Notes under the pieces: model-generated | Databases searched by the model: none | What the model was told of the DNA's origin: nothing | The model's input: only the letters and a program-made list of their open reading frames with translations | Shown: positions 26,487 to 35,269 of the stretch, one piece after another | Position numbering within the stretch: the first letter of the stretch is position 1 | Layout: the number at the start of each line of letters is the position of its first letter | Translations under genes and position numbers: made by a program | Source: Xenophilus aerolatus | GTDB taxonomy: Bacteria > Pseudomonadota > Gammaproteobacteria > Burkholderiales > Burkholderiaceae_C | Length of the DNA: 64,000 nucleotides | Reading direction: 5' to 3' | NCBI GenBank assembly: GCA_030418545.1 | Contig: QAIB01000014.1 | Location: 1-64,000 of the forward strand

Positions 26487-27056
26487 ATGATCGACAGACT
26501 TTCCAACGAGATCGCCAACAGCGGCTTGCTCTCGGACATCGAGGTGGGCGATGGCATCGTGATCGGCCGGGGCCGGGTCAGGGCCGCCGAAGCCGATGTC
26601 TGGGTCAATGTCGACCCAGAGCTCGAGGACGAAGAGGCACCGGACCCCGCAGTGCTGGTGCGCGGCATCCGACGCATCCTCGATGTGTCGCCCGGGCAGT
26701 GGCGCGCGATCGTCGACGAGGTGGTGGACGAGATCGAGGCCGCCGTCGGCGACGAGCCGGTGAATGAAAGCACCCCCCTGCGAGCCGACCTGAGCTTGAA
26801 GTCCGTCGTCGTGTTCGCCAGCGCGACCCTGTTGCGCTTCGAGGCGCCGCGCCAGTTCCCCGACAGCTGGATCCATGTCCAGCTCGACGAGGCGCTCGCC
26901 TTCGAGGATCTCGCCGTCGACGCACGGGATCCGGATGTGCAGACGGTGTCCTTCGACACGCTCGACGATCTGCTCGACCACATCAGCGCCGAGGACCCGG
27001 CGCAGGCAAGCCCGGCTTCGCCGCCCGCCGGCCCTGCAGCCGAACGAAAGAAGTAG
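26487..27056 (+). CDS. hypothetical acidic protein, 189 residues
   Basis: A strongly acidic protein starting MIDRLSNEIANSGLL. It has a strand-rich N-terminal part (VGDGIVIGRGRVRAAEADVW), an acidic loop (ELEDEEAPD), two helices and a second strand-rich part around residues 105-155. The last 25 residues are low-complexity. No signal peptide is seen. I do not recognise a domain by motif. The gene stands alone between a divergent Bug gene and the DUF294 gene, 121 bases ahead of the latter. Confidence 0.65.
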   Translation: MIDRLSNEIANSGLLSDIEVGDGIVIGRGRVRAAEADVWVNVDPELEDEEAPDPAVLVRGIRRILDVSPGQWRAIVDEVVDEIEAAVGDEPVNESTPLRADLSLKSVVVFASATLLRFEAPRQFPDSWIHVQLDEALAFEDLAVDARDPDVQTVSFDTLDDLLDHISAEDPAQASPASPPAGPAAERKK

Positions 27057-27177
27057 CGGGACGCCGACGAGCGCCGGCGCGAGGCGTCGAAAGCCAGGGT
27101 TCACCCGCAAAGGCGCCCGCACGGGGTTTGACGCACCGCATCGCAGCCGCCTCGATCGCGGCCTAGATTGGGGGGCC

Positions 27178-29067
27178 ATGCCCCACGCCTTCAACTTCGC
27201 CGCCTCGCCCTTCGACTGCCTCGACGCCGAGGAGCGCCAGTGGGTGCAGCAGGGCGTGGACATCGCCTACTTCCGCGAGGGCGACACCTTGCTGGAGCCC
27301 GGCATCGCGCCGACGCACCTCTTCGTGCTCATCAAGGGCTTCGTGCAGCAGTACGCCAGCGGCGGCACCGAGCCGGTGGCCGGCTACGGGCCCGACGACA
27401 CCTTCGACGGCCGCAGCCTGGTGGCCGGCGAGGTGAGCGGCCGTTTCGTGGCGGCCGAGGAGAGCATCGCCTACGAGCTGCCGCGCGAGGTGGTCAACCG
27501 CCTGATCGCCCACAACGCGACCTTCGGCGCCCTGCTCTTCGCCGAGCTGTCCGACAAGCTGGGCGCCATCGCCGGCCGCGGCGGCGCGCACGAGATGCAG
27601 TCGCTGGCCATGGCGCGCGTGGATGCGGTGGGCCTGCGGGCCGCGCACATCGTCAACGGCGCGCTGGACGTGCTCGCCGTCGTCCGCCTGTTCCAGGCCG
27701 AGCGCAGCACCGCCGTGCTGGTGCGCGACGACGCGGCCGACGCGCCGGCAGGAACGCCGCCGCGCCTGGGCATCTTCACCGCCAACGCGCTGCAGCGCGC
27801 CGTGCTGCATGGCACGCCGCTGGAGCGCCTGCCGGTGCGCGAGGTGGCCAGCTTCGGCCTGCACACCGTGAAGGCCGGCGACCCGGTGGGCGACGCGCTC
27901 ACCGTCATGACGCGCCACCGCATCCACCGCGCCGTGGTGCTGCGCGACGAGGCGGCCGGCGGCCCGGTCGCCGCGGCCGACGTGCTGGGCCTGGTCGAGG
28001 CGCTGGACCTGTTCAGCTTCCTGTCGAACCACTCGTACCTGATCAGCCGCCGCATCGCCGAGGCGCACACGCTGGACGACCTGGCCACGGCCAGCGCGCA
28101 CATCACCCGGCTGGTGGCGCTGCTGCAGCGCGGCGGCACCCGCGTGGCCCAGATCGCCGCGCTGGTGCAGGCCTTGAACGCGCGGCTGTTCGAGCGCGCC
28201 TGGCAGCTCGTCGCCCCGCCCGAACTGGTGGCGCACAGCTGCCTGCTCGTGATGGGCAGCGAAGGCCGCGGCGAACAGTTGCTCAAGACCGACCAGGACA
28301 ACGCCCTGCTGCTGGCCGACGGCTACCTGCCGCCCGACGATCTGCAGACCGTGTGCGAGCGCTTCGGCGCCGCGCTCGCGGCCTTCGGGTATCCGGACTG
28401 CCGCGGCGGCATCATGCTGCGCAACCCGGCCTGGCGCGGCAGCGTGAGCGAATTCGCGGGCCGCGCCAGCGACTGGCTGCTGCGGCCCGACGGCGACAAA
28501 CTCATGGCGCTGGCCATCTTTCTCGACGCGCACCCGGTGGCCGGCGACGCCGCGCTGCTGGCCGCCGTGCGCGAGCGCGTGTTCCGCTTTGCCACCGACA
28601 ACGAGGCGATGCTCGCGCGCTTTGCCGCCGCCATCGACGCCTTCGCGGCCGACGACGGCGGCTGGCTGCAGCGCTGGTTCGGCGGGGGCGGCAGCGCGCG
28701 CGGCCACGGCGACCACGGCCTCGACATCAAGAAGCAAGGCCTCTTCCCGCTGGTGCACGGCGTGCGTGCGCTGGCGCTGCGCGCGCACCTGGACGCCACA
28801 TCGACCGCCGCCCGGCTCGACGCCCTGGTGGCCGCCGGCCTGTTCGAGCGCGCCATGGCCACCGACGTCATCGAGAGCCTGCACTTCTTCATGGCGCTGC
28901 GCCTGAAGGCCGGCCTGGACGAACTCGACGCCGGCCGGCCGGTGAGCGGCAACGTCGACATCGCGCGCCTCACCAGCCTGGAACGCGACCTGCTCAAGGA
29001 CACGCTCGACATCGTCAAGCGCTTCCGCCGGCTGATCCAGTCGCGCTTTCACCTCGACCAGCTGTGA
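27178..29067 (+). CDS. cNMP-binding/CBS/DUF294 nucleotidyltransferase-like protein
   Basis: A 629-residue signalling protein. A cyclic-nucleotide-binding-like cupin covers about residues 1-130, a CBS pair about 150-285 (HRIHRAVVLRDE), a DUF294 putative nucleotidyltransferase about 340-470 (GSEGRGEQLLKTDQDN near 360-375), and a DUF294 C-terminal helical domain follows. Proteins of this make-up are usually encoded with a DEDD exonuclease and the ActP/DUF485 acetate carrier. Here the exonuclease follows at once and actP lies 6 kb on, across an extra gene. The exact activity is unknown; regulation by nucleotide binding is likely. Confidence 0.88.
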   Translation: MPHAFNFAASPFDCLDAEERQWVQQGVDIAYFREGDTLLEPGIAPTHLFVLIKGFVQQYASGGTEPVAGYGPDDTFDGRSLVAGEVSGRFVAAEESIAYELPREVVNRLIAHNATFGALLFAELSDKLGAIAGRGGAHEMQSLAMARVDAVGLRAAHIVNGALDVLAVVRLFQAERSTAVLVRDDAADAPAGTPPRLGIFTANALQRAVLHGTPLERLPVREVASFGLHTVKAGDPVGDALTVMTRHRIHRAVVLRDEAAGGPVAAADVLGLVEALDLFSFLSNHSYLISRRIAEAHTLDDLATASAHITRLVALLQRGGTRVAQIAALVQALNARLFERAWQLVAPPELVAHSCLLVMGSEGRGEQLLKTDQDNALLLADGYLPPDDLQTVCERFGAALAAFGYPDCRGGIMLRNPAWRGSVSEFAGRASDWLLRPDGDKLMALAIFLDAHPVAGDAALLAAVRERVFRFATDNEAMLARFAAAIDAFAADDGGWLQRWFGGGGSARGHGDHGLDIKKQGLFPLVHGVRALALRAHLDATSTAARLDALVAAGLFERAMATDVIESLHFFMALRLKAGLDELDAGRPVSGNVDIARLTSLERDLLKDTLDIVKRFRRLIQSRFHLDQL

Positions 29068-29100
29068 ACTGTGAGCGGTGAGCGCGCGCGGCAGCACCTC

Positions 29101-29745
29101 ATGAGCACCCCCGTTGCCGACTGGACCGCGGCCCTGAAGCGCCGGTGGATGCTCTACCACCTGGGCGACCCGCGCTATGCCTTCATGTGGGACCCGCCGC
29201 CCGAGGACGAATGGGTGGCGCTGGACTGCGAGACCACCGGCCTCGACACCCGCCGCGACGAGATCGTTGCCATCGCCGCCGTGCGCATCCAGGGCCATCG
29301 CCTGTTCACCAGCGATCGACTGGAGCTGCTGGTGCGCCCCGACAAGCGCGCCGTCTCGCCCGAGGCCGTGCGCGTGCACCAGCTGCGCGAGCGCGACGTC
29401 GCCCAGGGCATCGCGGCGGAAGAGGCCGTGCGGCGCCTGCTGCACTTCATCGGCAGCCGCCCGCTGGTCGGCTACTACCTGGAATTCGACGTCGCCATGA
29501 TCGACCGCGTGCTGTTTCCCATGCTCGGCATGGGCCTGCCGCAGCCGAAGATCGAGGTCTCGGCGCTGTACTACGACTTCAAGAACCGGCAGCGCACCGG
29601 CTACGAGCGCGAGGCCGCCATCGATCTGCGCTTCGACACGCTGATGAAGGACCTGGGCCTGCCGATGCGGCCGGCGCACGATGCGTTGAATGATGCGGTG
29701 ATGGCGGGGGTGGCGTTCTTGAAATTGAGGGGATTGGTGGAATGA
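29101..29745 (+). CDS. DnaQ-like 3'-5' exonuclease (DEDDh)
   Basis: A 214-residue exonuclease of the DnaQ/epsilon superfamily. The active-site acids are visible as D42-x-E44 (LDCETTGLD), an aspartate in YYLEFDVAMID and the HDALND pair near the end, so it is the DEDDh type. An alternative GTG lies 10 codons upstream. It begins 33 bases after the DUF294 gene, a pair that recurs near acetate permease genes in other bacteria (from memory). A role in DNA or RNA turnover is assumed; the link with acetate metabolism is not understood. Confidence 0.88.
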   Translation: MSTPVADWTAALKRRWMLYHLGDPRYAFMWDPPPEDEWVALDCETTGLDTRRDEIVAIAAVRIQGHRLFTSDRLELLVRPDKRAVSPEAVRVHQLRERDVAQGIAAEEAVRRLLHFIGSRPLVGYYLEFDVAMIDRVLFPMLGMGLPQPKIEVSALYYDFKNRQRTGYEREAAIDLRFDTLMKDLGLPMRPAHDALNDAVMAGVAFLKLRGLVE

Positions 29746-30128
29746 ATCTTGAGGCGTGAGCTGGCGCGTCGATCCAAACACCGTGCAATCGGGGAGATCG
29801 AGGCTCGGAGGCGACTGCTACGCAGCGATTGCTATCGGTCGCTGCTGAAACCAAGCTCACGGCTTCTGTTCCAGTGCAACTACTGAGCCAACGTGCCCTA
29901 TGGAAGCGTGGCCGACGAAAAGAGAGCGGAAGCGGACGTCCTGTTCAACCAGAAGGCCATGCCGATGACCCACGTCTGATCGTCTGTTGCGCGGCCGAGC
30001 GCGCATCAGTGCCCACCTTTCATCGAGAGTTGTGCGCTGCGTTCTCGATCAGATGAGGATGCGCCCGGCGGTCAGCGCGCACTGTGGGCACCGGGGAACA
30101 ACGCCCCGCCCACGACTGGTCAGCGGGC
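29746..30128. other. gene-free stretch at the left edge of the inserted gene
   Basis: These 383 bases hold no frame with a ribosome site and no recognisable RNA. The composition is less GC-rich than the flanking exonuclease gene, like the 5-kb gene that follows. No terminal direct or inverted repeats shared with 35100-35269 were found by eye. It separates two convergent genes, and may be a remnant of the DNA that came in with the large gene. Confidence 0.5.
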
Positions 30129-33100
30129 TCATCGCCCGACGCCGCCGGAAGGCGTCAAGAAGTCTTCTCGCAGCAGGAACGCGTTCGATGATCCCGCTTG
30201 AACGAGAGCATCCAGCAGCGCGAGCGTCGGCGCGCGTAGCGTCGCCGACTGCAATCCTGGCAAGTCCTCGAACATCAAGCGAGACACGAGTTGGTCCATC
30301 GCAGTCCTCGCAGAACTCGACCTTTTGAGTGCATCTTCGAGCATTTCGCCCATGCGCGACTGAATAATCCTCACCGCGGCTGGCAAAGACGGATTTCCAA
30401 TCGAGAGCAGGTAATCACCGTAAGCCTCCAGGGCCAAGCCGCCGACAGGCAAAGCCACGAAGAGGGCGTCGACGCGTTGGCTGGCCGCTCCGAGCAACCT
30501 CCACTCCCGAACACCAGCCTTCCACCCCTTGCTGAGCAACAACGACCGGATCAGCGAACCGCCCCACGACCGGTCGTCGCGAAGTTCTGCAAACCACTTA
30601 GCCTTTTGCGCTTCTGCGGCAATCAGTGCCCAGAGCGTCCAAAAGGTCGTTCCGTCCCCACGGGCATCCGCCGCGCGTATCAAGTCGTCGAGCAACTTGG
30701 CGAATTCGTTGGGCTCGCCGGCGACTTGGGGCAGCACGCGTTGCAGCAGAGCGACCCCGACGGACGCCTCCGACTCGATCAAGAAGTTCGCGAAGGCCTC
30801 CTGCGCGGCGATGTGCAACTCGAAGTTCTGGTCGCGGTCTTCATGCATCCGATCCCACCACCGCTCGAACTGGTCGCCGATCCATTCAAAAAGCTGAAGG
30901 GCAAGCGGACTCCCGGTTCGGGAGCGGAAGACAAGCAACAGGTAGAGGGCAAGGGTATGGTCGTGCCGCAGCAAGTGCGGATCAAGCAGCGGCGGCGCGC
31001 TGCCCCACATCGACCTGTCAATGGCGGCAAACTGGGCCTGACGCTGTTGTCGCAACTCGGACGCGGAGGGGTGTTGATTCCATGGAAGTTTTTCCAGCTC
31101 GGCGTCCTGTTCGAGGGTCGCACGCGCGGCGGCAACCAGCACGTGTAAAGCGAAGTTCAACAAAGACGGAGCATCCCACAGCCGCTGATGCGCCAAGCTC
31201 TGGACGGCGGCTTGCTGGACATGCTGGTTCCAGTGAGTCAACGAAACTTCGAGCAGCAGTTCGGCGTCGGCTTGACTCACCAGCGGCGCAAGAGCGCCGA
31301 TCGCTGCCGCGCACTCCATCTTCCCGTCGACGGGAATGCTGCCTCCGAAGACGTCTTCGGAGGGGATCTCCCCAAGGCAACCCACAATGGTTTCCAGACA
31401 CCACTGGCGATCCACAGGGTCGAGGACGGCCCAGCGATCTCGCGCAATCACCGCCGCCACCATCCGCCCCCCTCCTTCGAGGATGTCGCGGGTGCCACGA
31501 ACTGCGATCTGGCCCTCCACCTCTTTCGCCAACGCCAATTTGTCACGCCACGACTCATCGCCAGCAGCGACTCCATCATCTTTGTGTCGGTGAGCCCAGT
31601 TTTGAAGCTCAATGCGCTTCATGAACTCGACTTGGAAGGCCTCCGAATCCTGCACCATGGCTTGGACATCTGATGGAAGCTCACCCATGGTGAATTCGAC
31701 CCGGTCGCCGACATCCCTGCGATCGTATGTTCTGAGATCCATTCGCCGCAGCGCCAACATCCACTGGGATTGTTCTGTGGTCCGCTCATGCTCGGGTGGC
31801 AACGCAGCAAGATAGCGATCTAGCAACGCTTCCATTGACGCTCGCTGCGGGCCAAGCTGGAGCTGAATGGCAAGTTCTTCGAGATGGTGTTTTCGATGCG
31901 GAAGCGCCTTCGAGTCGAGCCGCTCGCGCTGGAACATTTGAGAGAAGACGTCGAAGCCACCGGGAGCGAGCGCGGTCTTGTCCGCCATCATGCGCGCCAC
32001 GTCCATTCGGATTAGCTCGGTAGATCCGAGGATGCTTACGCAGCAATCGCCGGCTAGATCCGGGTGCGCCAGGCAGGCGCTGGCCACGACCCCCAACGAC
32101 GCTGCATTGTTCGAGTTATTCAAGATGTAGTTCAGAAAACTCTGGAAAACCTCGGGCGTTGTCGCGCCCTCCGCGATGTCGAGAAACCATGCTTCCAGAG
32201 CCATCAGGGCGCACTCCATCACGGCGGGCATGACGTGGGTTCCTCTATACGTCTGCCACAGCCGTTGATTCTCCAGAATGGACCGCGCCCTGCCGTCGGA
32301 TAGCGTTAGCTCACTTTCGTGCGGTGGCTCGATCAGGCGCCGCTGCTGCTGCGAGTTCGCCTTGTAGTTGGAGCAGCATTGATTGATGAAATTGACGATG
32401 AACCGCACGCCCTCGGAGGGATGGGCGCGCAACAAGAACAACATGGGCCCTTGCATCGACGACCGAGGGAAGAAGCGATGCTCGTAACTGTGCGTCAGCC
32501 CAAACACCGCCTCCAATTCACGCGAGGAACTCCACCGATCGTCTTTATCACTGGCGAACCACCGACCCAGGCAGACCGCCTGAAGTTCGCGGGGGAATGC
32601 GCTGGCAAATGCGATGGCCTTGAAGGGCTCGAAAGTGAGCTTGGCGAAGTGCCTGGCATCTTCGTCGAGACGGATCGACCCGGGCGCGGATGCCCTGCTA
32701 GCAATGCTCTTAAAGAGCGCCTCGTTCGCGCGGGGCGCCTTCATCAAGATTTCGACGAGTCGCTCTCTGGGGACCACTCGTCCGGGCGCGTTCGTTGGTA
32801 GCGCAAGCAACTTTTCGATAAGAGAGCCAACGCTATCGGCGCCTTCGGGTAGCTGTTCGCTGCCAGAAATGTTTGCGGACCAATCCTCCATGAAGGCGAC
32901 GAGCAGGGAATCCATTCGCCTGGGCACCGCCTCCCAGTTCTCGTCCATGAACGCGAGCAGTATCGGCCAAGCGTTTCCCGTCGGAACGTGCCATCGAAGC
33001 CAAATATGAATCCCCTGCGCTTTAGGCGAAACGGTCTTGCAGCCGACGCGGACCAAGTGCAGCACTCGTTGGAGCAACGCGCCTTCATCAGCAAACAGCT

Positions 33101-35099
33101 TGCCGGCGAAGGCTGTCATGAACGAGCCCGCTGCGCTCGACTGAAAGACAGCGAGCCAGGTGTCGTCGACGAAGTGGGGCGGGAGCGACTTCTCGGAGCT
33201 CACCTCGGAGATGAACTGGTCTACTATCGTCCTGTCGACGTCCAGTTGCTCTGTTAGCCACTTGCGATAGGCGCGCCGCAACGCGGGATGGCCCCCAACT
33301 TCCCCAGCCATTGCCGTCGAGCTGCCGGAGTGCGCTTCGAATCGGCGCGTAAACCACTCGATGAGCCCCCAGTCCTCGAACACGTCGTGAGCGGCCGCGA
33401 ACCGATGAAACTGATCGTTCGCCACGAGATTGGCGTTTCCGAGCCGTTGCAGGGCGCCGTCAACGTCAGCGACTTCAACGTACGGGCGAAGCGCCCGAGC
33501 CCTCGCAATGCAGACGTCAAAAAAGACCTTCTCGCGCTTAGATGGCATGCCATCCGCGACATAGGCGTCGTCGCGGACAAGCTCGCTCCACATCCTGCGC
33601 CGCAATGCGCGCTCAGTCTGCGGGATGGATTCGTCCTGCGCCAGGCGCAGTTGGGATGCGCGCGTCAGAAGAAATGGATTCCTGAGGATCGACCTCAGAC
33701 TCTGATTCGCGAGTAAGGGTTGCAAAGTCGGCGCCGCCGCTTCGGCCTGCGAAAGCTCCGCGTCGGAGAGGCCGCCGACCACGATTTTCGCAAAGGTGAC
33801 ATTGCTCGCCATCAGCAAGCTGCGCTCCACGACCTCCGCGTAGTAGTCGCGACACGTGATTACGAGCGAAATCGAGCTGTCGTACTTGACGCTCAGCAAC
33901 AAGTCCTTGAACGCTGCTCGTTCGCTCGCCTCGAGCAATCGCTCGAGGCCATCAACAAAAAACGTCTTGCGGTGGAGGGGCAGCTGGCTCTCTAACTCTT
34001 TCCACGTGAGATTGAGGCTCGCATTGGTCAGGACCTGATCGATGTGCGCGGCTTTGAACTCCTCTGCGGAAAAAGCGAAGTTCGTGTCAGCGCTCGCCGC
34101 GCCCGACAAGTAGTTGATTCCCAACACGGACTTGCCGCTGCCAGCGGGACCGACCACGAGCACCACCTGCTGCTCCGCGACCGCAGCTTCTAGCTGGGCG
34201 CGCAGCTCGATTCGGTCGAACACGATCTCCTGCGGGCCGGCCGCCGCGAGCCGCCGCAACGTCGTCGCGGAGTGCTGTCGAAGTCTTGACAATTCGCCAT
34301 GCTTGGAGGACGGGACTTGGCTGTGCCTGGTCTTGGCGCGTTCCGGCAGCGAAGCGAAATCGACGCTGCGGCCCTCAGCAGCAGCCAATCCAGCAAAGTC
34401 GATCAGTTCGCTCCAAGTGCTCGACGCGGCGTCAGCTTCCCCGCCAGCGGCCTGCAGCGAGGCGAGGAGCGTCAAGATCGCGGCTGCGTCCTTCGCCGCT
34501 GCATCTTGGAAATCGAAGCTGAGAACGTGGAAGGCCTGCAAGAACCTCCATACGTTCTCATCGGCCACCGGTGAGCCGTTCGCCTGATCGATGATTGCTT
34601 TGATCGTCTCGTAGTCGGCCTTGGCCTGTTTGTTCAGGGTTCCTTGTCCTTGGCGGCGCGCCAAGAAGTCGGCCGCGTCGCCCGCGGCTCTGGCTTGACC
34701 AATCAGCCAGCGCACGTCGCGCTGAATCCGATTCGTGCCCAAGAAGGTGACCAAGACGATCGCGTCGCGGCCCTGCTGGAATAGCGTCGCGTTGTTGAAG
34801 TCCGCCCAGGCGGCCGCCAGCGTCTCCCTGCATTCCTCGTCGTTGAGGCTAAGCGTGAAGGTTCGTTTGATCTGCGCGGCCACCCTGTGGGTTAGGCCGG
34901 CTTCCGACTGCGCCTCCACCACCAAGTCGTCGATGCGCCAGCCAAGCCGCCGAGCTTGGAAATGCACCCGTTGCGGGGCAGCATCGGAGAAGATTGGCAT
35001 GAACGACTTCGTGAGCAGCAGCGCCAGAAAATAGGCGCCAACCCGCCGTTCGAAGTCGCCCCCAGCCCCCCCCGTTGAGATCACGCTCGCCACGCTCAT
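30129..35099 (-). CDS. nuclease-STAND ATPase, Avs-like candidate defence protein
   Basis: A 1656-residue protein. Residues 1-120 resemble the PD-(D/E)xK Cap4/Mrr-like nuclease domains: FERRVGAYF, then IDDLVV with D58, then Q76-x-K78. Residues about 290-450 form a STAND-type P-loop NTPase with Walker A GPAGSGKS at 317-324, Walker B FFVDGLE at 380-386 and the sensor motif ITCRD near 414-418. The motif HDVFEDWGL follows further on. The remaining 1000 residues are helical and HEAT-like. This order (nuclease, STAND, long helical sensor) is that of Avs anti-phage proteins. I chose the ATG at 35099, with GAGGG upstream. GC is lower than in neighbours, suggesting transfer. The Avs subtype and trigger are unknown. 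Confidence 0.82.
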   Translation of the reverse strand: MSVASVISTGGAGGDFERRVGAYFLALLLTKSFMPIFSDAAPQRVHFQARRLGWRIDDLVVEAQSEAGLTHRVAAQIKRTFTLSLNDEECRETLAAAWADFNNATLFQQGRDAIVLVTFLGTNRIQRDVRWLIGQARAAGDAADFLARRQGQGTLNKQAKADYETIKAIIDQANGSPVADENVWRFLQAFHVLSFDFQDAAAKDAAAILTLLASLQAAGGEADAASSTWSELIDFAGLAAAEGRSVDFASLPERAKTRHSQVPSSKHGELSRLRQHSATTLRRLAAAGPQEIVFDRIELRAQLEAAVAEQQVVLVVGPAGSGKSVLGINYLSGAASADTNFAFSAEEFKAAHIDQVLTNASLNLTWKELESQLPLHRKTFFVDGLERLLEASERAAFKDLLLSVKYDSSISLVITCRDYYAEVVERSLLMASNVTFAKIVVGGLSDAELSQAEAAAPTLQPLLANQSLRSILRNPFLLTRASQLRLAQDESIPQTERALRRRMWSELVRDDAYVADGMPSKREKVFFDVCIARARALRPYVEVADVDGALQRLGNANLVANDQFHRFAAAHDVFEDWGLIEWFTRRFEAHSGSSTAMAGEVGGHPALRRAYRKWLTEQLDVDRTIVDQFISEVSSEKSLPPHFVDDTWLAVFQSSAAGSFMTAFAGKLFADEGALLQRVLHLVRVGCKTVSPKAQGIHIWLRWHVPTGNAWPILLAFMDENWEAVPRRMDSLLVAFMEDWSANISGSEQLPEGADSVGSLIEKLLALPTNAPGRVVPRERLVEILMKAPRANEALFKSIASRASAPGSIRLDEDARHFAKLTFEPFKAIAFASAFPRELQAVCLGRWFASDKDDRWSSSRELEAVFGLTHSYEHRFFPRSSMQGPMLFLLRAHPSEGVRFIVNFINQCCSNYKANSQQQRRLIEPPHESELTLSDGRARSILENQRLWQTYRGTHVMPAVMECALMALEAWFLDIAEGATTPEVFQSFLNYILNNSNNAASLGVVASACLAHPDLAGDCCVSILGSTELIRMDVARMMADKTALAPGGFDVFSQMFQRERLDSKALPHRKHHLEELAIQLQLGPQRASMEALLDRYLAALPPEHERTTEQSQWMLALRRMDLRTYDRRDVGDRVEFTMGELPSDVQAMVQDSEAFQVEFMKRIELQNWAHRHKDDGVAAGDESWRDKLALAKEVEGQIAVRGTRDILEGGGRMVAAVIARDRWAVLDPVDRQWCLETIVGCLGEIPSEDVFGGSIPVDGKMECAAAIGALAPLVSQADAELLLEVSLTHWNQHVQQAAVQSLAHQRLWDAPSLLNFALHVLVAAARATLEQDAELEKLPWNQHPSASELRQQRQAQFAAIDRSMWGSAPPLLDPHLLRHDHTLALYLLLVFRSRTGSPLALQLFEWIGDQFERWWDRMHEDRDQNFELHIAAQEAFANFLIESEASVGVALLQRVLPQVAGEPNEFAKLLDDLIRAADARGDGTTFWTLWALIAAEAQKAKWFAELRDDRSWGGSLIRSLLLSKGWKAGVREWRLLGAASQRVDALFVALPVGGLALEAYGDYLLSIGNPSLPAAVRIIQSRMGEMLEDALKRSSSARTAMDQLVSRLMFEDLPGLQSATLRAPTLALLDALVQAGSSNAFLLREDFLTPSGGVGR

Positions 35100-35269
35100 T
35101 CGGCACCCTCTTTCTCGCACACCCCGCAGTCATGCATGCTCTCGTAGATTGAAAGCGGATGCAACTCCACCCAGTCTCAAGCCGCCTTAATGACGGCCGC
35201 GGCCCTCAGGAAAAATCGGGCTCCGAAGAACGCCGCATCCCATGCGAAAGATGGGCGGCCTCTAATCCC

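Noticed and set aside
27163-29781. An 872-codon open frame on the minus strand opposite the DUF294 and exonuclease genes
   Set aside because: It mirrors two well-supported plus-strand genes with clear motifs. Its sequence is rich in H, Q, A, R and V, which is typical of antisense frames in high-GC DNA.
29746-30128. Accessory small gene for the STAND protein
   Set aside because: Short frames exist but lack ribosome sites and have no recognisable features.
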